The translations under genes were made by a program, and so were the position numbers. Positions 25,609 through 33,236 of a DNA stretch of 33,236 nt are shown here, piece after piece. Each line of letters begins with the position of its first letter. Within the stretch, counting starts at the first letter, position 1. The stretch is taken from contig CALVXI010000011.1 of the NCBI GenBank assembly GCA_944368975.1, forward strand, positions 1 to 33,236. Reading direction: 5' to 3'. The notes beneath the pieces were generated by a model. That model was not told where the DNA came from, made no database searches, and was given only the letters and a program-made list of their open reading frames with translations. This stretch comes from an uncultured Bacilli bacterium. GTDB taxonomy: Bacteria > Bacillota_I > Bacilli_A > RFN20 > CAG-826.

Positions 25609-25666
25609 TTATAATGAGTTATAATAAGTTATAATAAAAATAAAAAGTTATAATGAGTTATAAAAA
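25609..25666. repeat. 10-bp direct repeats, GTTATAATRA
   Basis: About five imperfect copies of GTTATAATRA start near 25608, 25618, 25628, 25647 and 25657, so spacing is one or two helical turns. Each includes TATAAT or a close form. They lie between the divergent TetR operon and the plus-strand pseudogene and ABC exporter. Possible multi-site operator or redundant promoter region. Confidence 0.6.
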
Positions 25667-25750
25667 TGAGTTTAAAGTAATATTTCAAAATTACAAAATA
25701 AAGAAAAACTGACTTTTCTTCATTGAGCTTAAAGAATTCAAATTTCTTCT

Positions 25751-26185
25751 TTACCTTTTAGACCTATAGCTAGTAATTATGCTAATATTTTAAAAATCGA
25801 TTATGATTCAGTTTTGGAACTAGCAAAAATTTACAAAAAAATTATGCTTATGCATATCAACTTCTTGGTTCGATACTCTATAAAAATAATAAAAATAAAA
25901 TAGATAATGATTTTCTTCTAATTTTTGATCAATATTTAAGCGAATATGCTTAGGAGATAATTTATAGTGGGTTAAATGCAACCGGTCAAAAAAATCCTTC
26001 AACCAATTAAAGAAGATAGACCTGTTAAATTAGCTGAATTAGTTAAGAAATTAAATAAGCCAAATTCCTTTATCTCTTTATAACGAGATAATCTAATAAA
26101 AGAAGGCATTTTATATTCTCCAGCATATGGTTATATTCAATTTGCGCTACCTCGATTTGATATCTATTTAAAGATGAAAAATTAA
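25751..26185 (+). pseudogene. Decayed C-terminus of an AAA-type ATP-binding protein
   Basis: Conceptual translation gives pieces of the C-terminal half of a family of ATP-binding proteins with a winged-helix end: N-Y-A-Y-A-Y-Q-L-L-G, E-I-I-Y-S-G-L, R-P-V-K-L-A-E-L-V, and finally L-I-K-E-G-I-L-Y-S-P followed by Y-G-Y-I-Q-F-A-L-P. In-frame stops occur at 25951 (TAG) and 26081 (TAA), and frameshifts fall at two A7 runs (25835-25841 and 25988-25994). No N-terminal half with Walker A is visible upstream. It is broken and truncated, probably the scar of a mobile or variable gene. A minus-strand open frame here is accidental. Confidence 0.65.
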
Positions 26186-26349
26186 TATTTACTATAAATG
26201 TTTAATCTAAAAATATTTTTATAAAATCTAATTTTTTAAATTTAAACAATTAAGAAAAAACTGTTGATTTTATAACAAAATTTATGGCAAATATCTGTTG
26301 TTAAATCGACACTTGCCTATTAAAATATTGATTATCTAGGAGGTTTTTT

Positions 26350-27057
26350 ATGAGTGACTATATTGTAGAATTTAAAAACGTTTCTAAAGAATTCAAAGTT
26401 GGTGATTCAATTATTAAAGCTAGTGATAACCTCAATTTTAAAATACATAAAGGCGAGTTTACAATTATAGTCGGTCCTAGTGGTGCAGGAAAAACTACTT
26501 TATTAAATCTGTTAGGCGGAATGGATAGTGTTACTAGTGGACAAATCATTGTTGATGGAGAAGATATCTCAAAGTATAACGACAAAAAATTAACTTTATT
26601 TAGAAGAAACTCAATTGGTTTTGTCTTTCAATTTTATAATCTTATTCCTAATTTAACTGCTTTAGATAATGTTGAAATTGCTTCAGAAATTTCAAAAAAC
26701 CCTCTAAACTCAGAGGAAACTTTAAAATTAGTAGGTTTAGGAGACCGTATTCATAATTTCCCAAGTCAACTTAGTGGTGGTGAACAACAAAGAGTTTCAA
26801 TTGCTAGAGCTTTAGCTAAAAACCCTAAACTTCTTTTATGTGATGAACCTACTGGAGCTCTTGATTATTTAACTGGTAAAAAGATTTTAAAGACACTTCA
26901 TGACTTATGTAGAACAAGTGGAAAAACTGTAATCATTATTACTCATAATAGTGCTTTAACTCAAATGGCTGATCATGTCTTTCATTTAAAAAATGGACAA
27001 ATAGTTGGTGAAGAATATATAAAAAATCCTAAAGATATTGAGGAGATTGAGTGGTAA
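26350..27057 (+). CDS. ABC exporter ATPase, LolD/MacB type
   Basis: A 235-residue ATPase with intact Walker [10 protein letters not shown] (42-50), Q-loop V-F-Q-F-Y-N-L-I-P, signature L-S-G-G-E-Q-Q, Walker B L-L-L-C-D-E-P and an H-loop His in I-I-T-H-N. The sequence after Walker B (T-G-A-L-D) and the small size place it with LolD/MacB/FtsE-like ATPases that partner FtsX-fold permeases. AGGAGG lies 7 nt before the ATG, and the permease ATG begins directly after the stop codon. These systems export or extract lipoproteins, peptides or drugs; the cargo here is unknown. Confidence 0.92.
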   Translation: MSDYIVEFKNVSKEFKVGDSIIKASDNLNFKIHKGEFTIIVGPSGAGKTTLLNLLGGMDSVTSGQIIVDGEDISKYNDKKLTLFRRNSIGFVFQFYNLIPNLTALDNVEIASEISKNPLNSEETLKLVGLGDRIHNFPSQLSGGEQQRVSIARALAKNPKLLLCDEPTGALDYLTGKKILKTLHDLCRTSGKTVIIITHNSALTQMADHVFHLKNGQIVGEEYIKNPKDIEEIEW

Positions 27058-29631
27058 ATGAAAAAAACTTATTTTAAGTATTTATTTTCTTCAATAAAAC
27101 ATGACTTTTCTAGATTACTTGCAATTTTCTTAATTGTAATGTTAGGAGTTGGTTTTGTTGTTGGATTAATGTCCACTACTCCTGATTTACAAAGAACTGT
27201 TAATAATTATTATAGTGAAATTAATTTTACTGATATTTATATTCAATCAACTTTAGGGTTTACTGATAATGATTTAATTGATATTAAAGCTAATGTTAGC
27301 GATATTAAATCTATTGAATTAAGTTATCAAATGGATGAAGAAACTATTTTAAATGATGATGAAATTTTACTTAGTAGAGTTATAACTAGAGATTTTGAAA
27401 ATAATGGTTCATCCATCGATAAATTAACTTTAACTGAAGGAAGATTTCCAGAGAATAATACCGAATGTGTTCTTCTTGATCCATACGATAATATGACTTC
27501 CTATTCTTTAAATGATATTATTTCAATACCTGATCCAAATGATAGTTCTACTTATATTGACTTAACGATTGTTGGTAAAGTTACTGATGGTTATTATTTA
27601 GCAAAACAAGCAATATCTTCAACTACGATGAATGGGAATCTTGATGCAATAATTTATGTAAGTGAAGATTTTAGTAGTGACTACACATACACGATGATGA
27701 AAATGACTTTTAATAGTTCAAGTTCCTTAGATACTTTTTCTACTGAATATAGTTCATATATTGATGAAAAAGTTAGTGAAATTGAAAATTTAAGTTCTAC
27801 TTTAATTAATAACCGTGTTGAAGAAATAAGTTATGAACTTCTCCTTAATCAAGTTAATGAAAGTTATCCTAATTTAGGAATAAATACTATTGATAGATTA
27901 AAAGAATTAATGGGAACTAGTGGACCAATAAGTGATTATTTAAATGAAGCATTTAACTTAATTAAAGATACGATAAATGATCAAAATCCTACTTGGTATG
28001 TTTTAACTCGTGATGAAATACAAAGTTTTTATATTTTCAATGTTGATAGTGGAAAAGTTGATGCTATTGCTAATATTTTCCCAGTATTTTTCTTTGCTAT
28101 TGCTTTATTAGTTTCAATTACTTCTATTTCAAGAATCGTTAATAAAGATCGCCCAATGATGGGCACATTAAAATCTTTAGGTTATTCAAAATTTGGAATT
28201 TACTTTAAATATTTCTTCTATGGTTTTGTCTTTTCAACTTTAGGAGCAATAGTAGGTTCAACTTTAGGAATATTCGTTTTACCTATCATAATTTGGTCTG
28301 TATATTTATCTTTATATAATTTACCAATGTTAATTTTTACTTATCAATATATTCCAATAATTGTCTTTTCAGCAATTATGGTTTGTTCAATTGTTTTAGT
28401 TGTTACTATAATTACATTTAAAAGTTTAAAAGAATATGTTTCTAATTTATTAATGGGTAAAGCTCCTTTACCAGGTAAAAAGATCTTACTTGAAAAGATA
28501 CCTTGGTTATGGAGAAAACTTCCATTTAATATGAAAAGTTTATTTAGAAATGTATTCAGATTTAAGAAAAACTTAATAATGATGATTATAGGTGTTGGCG
28601 GATGTAGTGCTATCTTATTAACAGGATTTGGAATTCAAGATTCATTATCAGTTTTACAAAATAATCAATTTACAACAATTATTAAATACGATTTAATGTT
28701 AGAAATGTCTTCGCCAAATTCAGAAATTAATCCATTAGAAGGCTATGATAATATTAAAGTATATACATATAGTGCTAGTGTATTAGATGATGAAGATGAT
28801 ATTCCAGTTACTATTATAAGTGGGGATTCAAGTTTAACTAATTTTGTTGGATTTGATGAAGGAATAGAGTTTAACGAAGATTCGATAATTATAACTAAAC
28901 AAATAGCTGATCTAACTAATAAAAGAGTTAATGGCTTTGTTAATATTAGTTTAGATGATTATAATTTTGAAACTAATTTAAATATTACTGATATTACAAC
29001 TAATTATATTAATAACTATATTTATATGGGAACTAATGCTTTTAATGAGTATTTCGGTGATTTAAATTTAGCTATGAATGGTTATTTAGGAAGATTAAAT
29101 AATTTAACTGATGAAGAAATTGATCACTTTATTGATGAATTAATTGCTAATCCTGAATATTCTTCGTTAGGAATTAGTGTAACTCCTACTTCAACTTTAG
29201 CTGCTACTTATAGTGATATTTTAGATAATTTAGGCATTATAGTTTTTATTTTAGTTCTTCTTAGTGGTGCACTTATTGCTATTGTTATCTATAACTTAAC
29301 CGATATTATTATTAACGAAAGAATTAAAGAAATTGCTACTTTAAGAGTTAATGGTTACTTATTAAGAGAAGCTTTATATTATATCTATAAAGAAATTATC
29401 TTTATGAGCGCAATAGGAATTTTAATTGGAATTGGCGTTGGTGTTTTACTTCATTTATATGTTATAAGTAGTATTGCTAGCGTTGGTTTATGTTTTGGAA
29501 CAAGTATTGCTTGGCAAAGCTATTTATATTCAATTGGTTTAGCAGTTTTATTTATTACATTAACTGCTTTAGTTTTTTATCCAAAGATTAAAAAGATTTC
29601 AATGACTGAAGCTCTTAAATCAGTTGATTAA
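27058..29631 (+). CDS. FtsX-fold ABC permease, two-module
   Basis: An 857-residue permease. A first helix (about 15-40) precedes a large external domain (to ~335), followed by a three-helix FtsX block (about 340-465) in which D-R-P-M-M-G-T-L-K-S-L-G-Y follows the first of these helices. A second helix (about 505-525) introduces another external domain, and a second FtsX block (about 715-850) has the equivalent R-I-K-E-I-A-T-L-R-V-N-G-Y. Two FtsX modules in one chain allow a single polypeptide to form the full transmembrane pore with an ATPase dimer. Both external domains are rich in Asp, Ser and Tyr. The ATG abuts the ATPase stop codon (TAAATG), so the pair is coupled. The TetR gene across the intergenic region is a candidate regulator. 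Confidence 0.9.
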   Translation: MKKTYFKYLFSSIKHDFSRLLAIFLIVMLGVGFVVGLMSTTPDLQRTVNNYYSEINFTDIYIQSTLGFTDNDLIDIKANVSDIKSIELSYQMDEETILNDDEILLSRVITRDFENNGSSIDKLTLTEGRFPENNTECVLLDPYDNMTSYSLNDIISIPDPNDSSTYIDLTIVGKVTDGYYLAKQAISSTTMNGNLDAIIYVSEDFSSDYTYTMMKMTFNSSSSLDTFSTEYSSYIDEKVSEIENLSSTLINNRVEEISYELLLNQVNESYPNLGINTIDRLKELMGTSGPISDYLNEAFNLIKDTINDQNPTWYVLTRDEIQSFYIFNVDSGKVDAIANIFPVFFFAIALLVSITSISRIVNKDRPMMGTLKSLGYSKFGIYFKYFFYGFVFSTLGAIVGSTLGIFVLPIIIWSVYLSLYNLPMLIFTYQYIPIIVFSAIMVCSIVLVVTIITFKSLKEYVSNLLMGKAPLPGKKILLEKIPWLWRKLPFNMKSLFRNVFRFKKNLIMMIIGVGGCSAILLTGFGIQDSLSVLQNNQFTTIIKYDLMLEMSSPNSEINPLEGYDNIKVYTYSASVLDDEDDIPVTIISGDSSLTNFVGFDEGIEFNEDSIIITKQIADLTNKRVNGFVNISLDDYNFETNLNITDITTNYINNYIYMGTNAFNEYFGDLNLAMNGYLGRLNNLTDEEIDHFIDELIANPEYSSLGISVTPTSTLAATYSDILDNLGIIVFILVLLSGALIAIVIYNLTDIIINERIKEIATLRVNGYLLREALYYIYKEIIFMSAIGILIGIGVGVLLHLYVISSIASVGLCFGTSIAWQSYLYSIGLAVLFITLTALVFYPKIKKISMTEALKSVD

Positions 29632-29886
29632 TTTTAATCGAAATTATTAAATTTATTGAAAAAGCCTGCAAAAATTCATTTATTTTGAAATTTTATGAAA
29701 TTTTTCATTGCACCAATCTACATATATATTAAATAATTATTCCACAAACTGCCGAATTTAAAAGTCTCAAAGTGCCGAAAAAATTTTCCTCAAAGTGCCG
29801 AAAAACACAAACAAAAAACAATTAAAAAATATATTTAAATTTTAAAAAACATTAAAATTTGATATATTTAACAAGAGGTTTTGTAT
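29632..29886. other. Intergenic region with direct repeats
   Basis: AT-rich gap between the exporter and the GNAT-fusion gene. It holds the three 23-bp-spaced repeats described separately and an AGAGGT ribosome site. I see no convincing terminator after the permease gene and no small gene. Confidence 0.5.
29745..29802. repeat. Three 23-bp direct repeats, core CAAAGTGCCGAA
   Basis: The core occurs at 29745-29756 (CAAACTGCCGAA, one mismatch), 29768-29779 and 29791-29802, an exact 23-bp period. The GC-containing core stands out from an almost pure AT background. It lies 85-142 bp upstream of the GNAT-fusion start codon. Confidence 0.75.
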
Positions 29887-31566
29887 ATGATTGAGTTTAA
29901 ATTTAGTTCTAATTTAACTGAAGATTTTATCGTTGATGTAAATAATTTAGATCATTCCTTATATCCATCTAACTATGTTGGTAGTGTGGAATCTATCAAA
30001 GAAAGATTTACTGCAAATAACGAAGAATATATCTTGGCTTATAATAATGATACATTAATTGGTTATATTTGTTTTTATCCTATTACAAAGGTTTTAGCAG
30101 ATAAGATCAAATGTCTCAACAAAGTAATTGACGATGAAATATCAAAAAAAGACATTCTAAAATATGATGATAGACTAAAAAATATAACTATCTTGCTGAT
30201 GTCGATTGTTGTATCAAAAAATTATCAAAATAAAGGCATTGGTTCATCACTAATATCAAAAATGATGAGCCACTTAGAATTAAAAATTCAAACTGGCATT
30301 GACATTAGCGAAATTATTGCAGAAACAGTATCTGAAGGCGGTGAAAAAATTGTTTCAAAATTTGGATTTAAGAAAAGTGGTGGTTTTAACAATAAAGCAA
30401 AATTATATTCCTATTCTTTTAAAGCTTACGAGAATGGAGATCTTTTTTTATTTGCGCCTTGCTACTTAAAAAATACCATTGAGAAACAACAGGCCAATAC
30501 TGAATTTTTAAGTTTTTTAAATAAAGTAACCAAAAACGAGTTCACATCTATGCCTATTAAAAAAGAAATAAATAGAAATTTCATAGGTACATTCGAATTT
30601 AAAGTCCACGAAGATTATGATATAAATTTAAATCATTTTAATATTTTTGGAGATTTATACTTAACAACAATTCATGGATTTGCTTCAATCTTCATCTATT
30701 TTCATAATATACAAAATGATATATGTTATTTATTAGATAATGCTTCAACAGGGAGCCTATTAATTAAAATCAATAATAATACATATATGTTCGATGAATA
30801 TCTTTCAACAATTGGCATCGTATTGACTGGTAGATACCGTTCTTTTAGCGTATTTAATTCAATGCCAACGGAAAGTTACTTAACTCATATTTTAGCCATG
30901 GAACAATATAAAACCACTGATAATATTGTCTCAGAAGAACTCATCACTCAAGTTCATTATAATATCGCAAATTACGATTTTAGTAAGATTATTGCTTCTG
31001 AGAATAGTATTGTTTATATACTAAAAGATGGTATAAAAGCTGAAGACAATGCATTAAATTATGAAGCACTACTTATTTTTATTCTTGAACAAATAATGCT
31101 TAAAATTAGCTTTTTATCAAATAATATAAAATTATTAACAAGCAAGATTGAAGGAGGAAAATTTCGTAAAGATATTTATAAAGATATTTATGAAAGCTAC
31201 GCGCATTCATTAATACTTTCTGATTTCAATAAATACGCTTATCCTTTAGCTAAAGATTTAGCGATTAAAATTTATAAAATATTTAATATTGAAGCATTAG
31301 AAAAGGAATATAAAAATACTCTAAATATTTATTCGCAAATGCTAAATTACGAATCTGAAAAAACCTCTGGTTCATATTTTAAAATTTTTACACTTCTTTC
31401 AACCGTTGAAACAATTTCTTTAATAGTGACTTTAATTTTTGAACTATTCCTTGATTCTAGTCAACTTAAGTCCATAGTTACTTTAGTACTTTTAATAATT
31501 TGTATTTCAGTTTTTATCTTACTTCAATATTTTAATTTCATTTTTCATTTTAAGAAGAAAAAATGA
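29887..31566 (+). CDS. GNAT acetyltransferase fused to an unrecognised membrane-anchored domain
   Basis: A 559-residue protein. Residues ~1-175 form a GNAT domain: L-I-G-Y-I-C-F-Y-P on the central strands, then the acetyl-CoA-binding Q-N-K-G-I-G-S (114-120), and F-G-F-K-K-S near the end. The next ~310 residues match nothing I know; they contain beta-rich and helical parts. Two C-terminal helices (about 495-515 and 525-550) anchor the protein. GNAT proteins usually are soluble, so a membrane-tied GNAT is unusual. I chose the ATG at 29887 rather than the TTG at 29881 because AGAGGT is spaced correctly only for the ATG. There is no co-directional neighbour close by. Substrate unknown. Confidence 0.78.
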   Translation: MIEFKFSSNLTEDFIVDVNNLDHSLYPSNYVGSVESIKERFTANNEEYILAYNNDTLIGYICFYPITKVLADKIKCLNKVIDDEISKKDILKYDDRLKNITILLMSIVVSKNYQNKGIGSSLISKMMSHLELKIQTGIDISEIIAETVSEGGEKIVSKFGFKKSGGFNNKAKLYSYSFKAYENGDLFLFAPCYLKNTIEKQQANTEFLSFLNKVTKNEFTSMPIKKEINRNFIGTFEFKVHEDYDINLNHFNIFGDLYLTTIHGFASIFIYFHNIQNDICYLLDNASTGSLLIKINNNTYMFDEYLSTIGIVLTGRYRSFSVFNSMPTESYLTHILAMEQYKTTDNIVSEELITQVHYNIANYDFSKIIASENSIVYILKDGIKAEDNALNYEALLIFILEQIMLKISFLSNNIKLLTSKIEGGKFRKDIYKDIYESYAHSLILSDFNKYAYPLAKDLAIKIYKIFNIEALEKEYKNTLNIYSQMLNYESEKTSGSYFKIFTLLSTVETISLIVTLIFELFLDSSQLKSIVTLVLLIICISVFILLQYFNFIFHFKKKK

Positions 31567-31677
31567 AATTAATTAGGATTTTACAGCCTTTTTTAAGAAA
31601 ACGCTAAGCAAATTTTATAAGCATTTGATAAACAAAATAAATATTATCAATATAAATATAAGAAATTCTTAAACTAA

Positions 31678-32448
31678 TTAATCACTTAAATCTATAGTCT
31701 TATCTTTTCTATTAATTTTATTTTTATAATACATCAAATTTTTAAAAGCATTTGCTAAAGAATAATAAATAGGAATAATTATAAACATTAAGGCAGGATA
31801 GGCCCATCCATTAAATGCATTAGTAGTTTCTCCATACATTCCTACTAATAAATAAGTTCCTAAGATAAGAAAAATAATATTAAACTTTGTAAAATTTTTC
31901 TTTACTATCGCTTTATATAAGCTACTAGGAACTAAGCTATAAAATAATATTGGCCAAAAAGTAATAAATCCAAAATCATTTTCATGTAAGGTAAAACCAA
32001 GTATTAAATAAATAACTACAAATATAAGAATAGATGAAATATCAATTATATTACTAACTAATTTAGTTTTAGCATTTCTATATCCTTTAGAATAGCCATT
32101 ATATTTTTCATTGTCTCCATCATAAACATGAACACCACTTGAATCAATATGAACTTCGGTATCACCTTCTTTAACATGTAAACCATCTTCATCAATATTC
32201 ACATAATTATCTTGCTTTTTCTCTTTAAATAACTTTTCAATTGGAATATCAAAATTAAGTAAATCATCAATGCTAATATCATACAAATCACATAAGGCTT
32301 TTATATAATCTATTGAAGGTGAAGTTTCACCTTGTTCCCATTTAATTATTGCTTGACGAGTTACTCCTAATTTAATAGCAAGTTCTTCTTGCGTATAACC
32401 ATAATATTTACGTAATGCCGTTAATCTTAAACTTAAATCTTCTTTCAT
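31678..32448 (-). CDS. XRE-family regulator with membrane domain
   Basis: A 256-residue protein. An XRE helix-turn-helix occupies about residues 7-62 (Y-T-Q-E-E-L-A-I-K-L-G-V-T-R-Q-A-I-I-K-W-E-Q-G). A short beta-repeat-like linker (D-G-L-H-V-K-E-G-D-T-E-V-H-I-D, about 88-112) is followed by four likely membrane helices (about 130-235). Membrane-anchored XRE proteins of this kind are frequent in Firmicutes and often sense envelope state. AAGGAG is 9 nt before the ATG and overlaps a 17-bp palindrome, suggesting autoregulation. Confidence 0.85.
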   Translation of the reverse strand: MKEDLSLRLTALRKYYGYTQEELAIKLGVTRQAIIKWEQGETSPSIDYIKALCDLYDISIDDLLNFDIPIEKLFKEKKQDNYVNIDEDGLHVKEGDTEVHIDSSGVHVYDGDNEKYNGYSKGYRNAKTKLVSNIIDISSILIFVVIYLILGFTLHENDFGFITFWPILFYSLVPSSLYKAIVKKNFTKFNIIFLILGTYLLVGMYGETTNAFNGWAYPALMFIIIPIYYSLANAFKNLMYYKNKINRKDKTIDLSD

Positions 32449-32460
32449 ATTGCTATTCTC

Positions 32461-32477
32461 CTTAAATCTAATTTAAG
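32461..32477. promoter_or_regulatory. 17-bp palindrome over the XRE ribosome site
   Basis: CTTAAAT, a 3-bp spacer, then ATTTAAG: perfect 7-bp arms. Its edge overlaps the AAGGAG ribosome site of the XRE gene (32458-32463 on this strand). Confidence 0.45.
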
Positions 32478-32601
32478 ATAATTTTGAAATTAAATAAAGA
32501 AAATTTTAATTTACAACTGATTAATTATTGTTACATTTAATGTAATTTATATTTACATTCTTCAAATTTATATAAATATATCAAATTTTGGCTATAATAA
32601 A

Positions 32602-32850
32602 GTGGTATTTAAGCCTTTTGTTATTCAACGTAAAAATTTCCAAACTTCAGACTCATATGCTGGAGCAAGATATACAGCAAAAATGTTTAGCATAATTCAA
32701 ACAAAAAGAGCAAATAATCTAAACACATATCAGTATTTAAATTATATTTTTGAAAATATAAATAATCCAAATATTAAAATTGAATCGTTACTCCCATATT
32801 CGGACAAAATGAGTGAAAAATTTTCAAATAAAGCTTGCGGTCGAATTTAA
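32602..32850 (+). pseudogene. C-terminal remnant of an IS66-family transposase
   Basis: About 82 residues match the end of IS66 TnpC: F-K-P-F-V-I-Q-R-K-N-F followed by a Ser-Asp, A-K-M-F-S-I-I-Q-T, N-L-N-T-Y-Q-Y-L-N-Y-I-F and E-S-L-L-P-Y-S. Intact transposases are about 450-530 residues, so most of the protein, including the DDE catalytic core, is absent. The GTG at 32602 is only the first in-frame start, not a real initiation site. No second IS end or helper genes are seen in the window. Confidence 0.78.
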
Positions 32851-33005
32851 GCAAATTACGAAGTTTTACGAACTTTTTTAAACTTTATCAAAAAATGTAG
32901 CTAAATTTGCACATGGTGTAAAATATTTACTTTTACTTTTAACAAGTGGATTAAATTCATTAGCTATCACTTCTAACTCTCTAACAAGTCTATTCGTTAA
33001 ATAAA

Positions 33006-33024
33006 AAGAGCTATAAAAGCTCTT
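33006..33024 (-). terminator. Terminator of the tRNA-Leu gene
   Basis: A 7-bp stem (33006-33012 with 33018-33024) with a 5-nt loop and five T following on the minus strand lies 14 bp beyond the CCA end of the tRNA. Confidence 0.8.
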
Positions 33025-33037
33025 AAAAATTCAATTT

Positions 33038-33123
33038 TGGTGCTCGCAATCGGAGTCGGACCGATATGAGTTACCCTCGGTAGATTTTGAGTCTACTGCG
33101 TCTACCAATTTCGCCATGCGAGC
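33038..33123 (-). tRNA. tRNA-Leu (anticodon CAA)
   Basis: The minus strand folds as a class II tRNA: 7-bp acceptor stem GCTCGCA/TGCGAGC, D-arm with A-A-T-T-G-G-T-A-G-A, a 5-bp anticodon stem GTAGA/TCTAC around loop CTCAAAA (anticodon CAA, reading UUG), a long variable arm, a T-arm with G-G-T-C-C-G-A-C-T-C-C and an encoded CCA tail. It is 86 nt including CCA. Confidence 0.95.
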
Positions 33124-33132
33124 AGTAAATAA

Positions 33133-33161
33133 ATAATACACTATTTAAAGGTTCTTTTAAA
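33133..33161 (-). promoter_or_regulatory. Promoter of tRNA-Leu
   Basis: On the minus strand, TTTAAA (33156-33161) and TATTAT (33133-33138) are 17 bp apart. The -10 ends 9 nt before the mature tRNA 5' end. Confidence 0.5.
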
Positions 33162-33236
33162 CAAAATTAGATAACAAAAATCAAGCAAAAAATTAAAAAA
33201 GTTAATTTATTTTTAAATCAATATTTCTATAACGTC

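Noticed and set aside
25820..26002. Minus-strand 60-residue open frame
   Set aside because: It is antisense to the decayed ATPase gene, whose plus-strand translation matches a known family.
25609..29802. CRISPR array at the direct repeats
   Set aside because: The units are 10-12 bp with no unique 30-bp spacers, and no cas genes are present.
32851..33003. Short plus-strand open stretch after the IS66 remnant
   Set aside because: It ends in a stop before the tRNA terminator and reads as a low-complexity Leu/Ser string with no start or ribosome site.
1..33236. UGA read as tryptophan
   Set aside because: Trp residues I checked are TGG, frames end in TAA or TAG, and proteins have normal lengths under the standard code.

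Overview
The window looks like a low-GC member of the Bacillota/Mycoplasmatota group, most likely an uncultured host-associated relative of Acholeplasma or RF39. The evidence is very AT-rich DNA, lysine- and asparagine-rich proteins, many 'SSC' lipobox lipoproteins and Gram-positive-style AAGGAG/AGGAGG ribosome sites. Tryptophan is read from TGG and the visible stops are TAA/TAG, so there is no sign of the UGA=Trp code of mycoplasmas. The taxonomic placement is inference.

Layout. (1) 1-3200, minus strand: an unrecognised lipoprotein, a DUF234-type AAA ATPase and a 102-residue membrane protein. (2) 3297-3862: no credible protein, but a dense set of perfect stems enclosed by a 19-bp inverted repeat. 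I read this as a large structured non-coding RNA of about 566 nt on the minus strand; ROOL is my best guess at class, unproven. (3) 4005-23839, all minus strand: a locus that reads as a surface nucleic-acid scavenging and import system. In transcription order it holds two RDD-type membrane proteins, a large-ectodomain membrane protein, a sugar-type ABC ATPase with a ~270-residue insertion, two MalF/MalG-like permeases, two tandem solute-binding lipoproteins, a staphylococcal-nuclease lipoprotein, a lamin-tail/nuclease lipoprotein, a zinc-ribbon membrane protein, a modular Ig/OB-fold lipoprotein, an endonuclease I-family lipoprotein and a 5'-nucleotidase lipoprotein. The model is that nucleases cut DNA or RNA at the cell surface, the nucleotidase removes phosphates, and the binding proteins with the ABC transporter carry products inside. 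From memory, human mycoplasmas have a similar neighbourhood: a surface nuclease beside a long UgpC-like ATPase and two permeases (MG186-MG189, MPN133-MPN136). (4) 24008-25503, minus: a TetR regulator, an alkyltransferase-like protein and a HAD phosphatase, with a clear promoter and a 22-bp palindrome. (5) 25504-31566, plus: 10-bp repeats, a decayed ATPase gene, a LolD/MacB-type ABC exporter pair, 23-bp repeats and a GNAT-fusion membrane protein. (6) 31678-33236: an XRE-type membrane regulator, the C-terminal remnant of an IS66 transposase, and tRNA-Leu(CAA).

Regulation. Three genes (starts at 6377, 21624 and 23839) have a TATAAT box 6-8 nt before the ATG and no Shine-Dalgarno sequence, so they probably make leaderless mRNAs. 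Most genes inside the operons have a normal ribosome site or are translationally coupled. Stem-loop terminators close most units.
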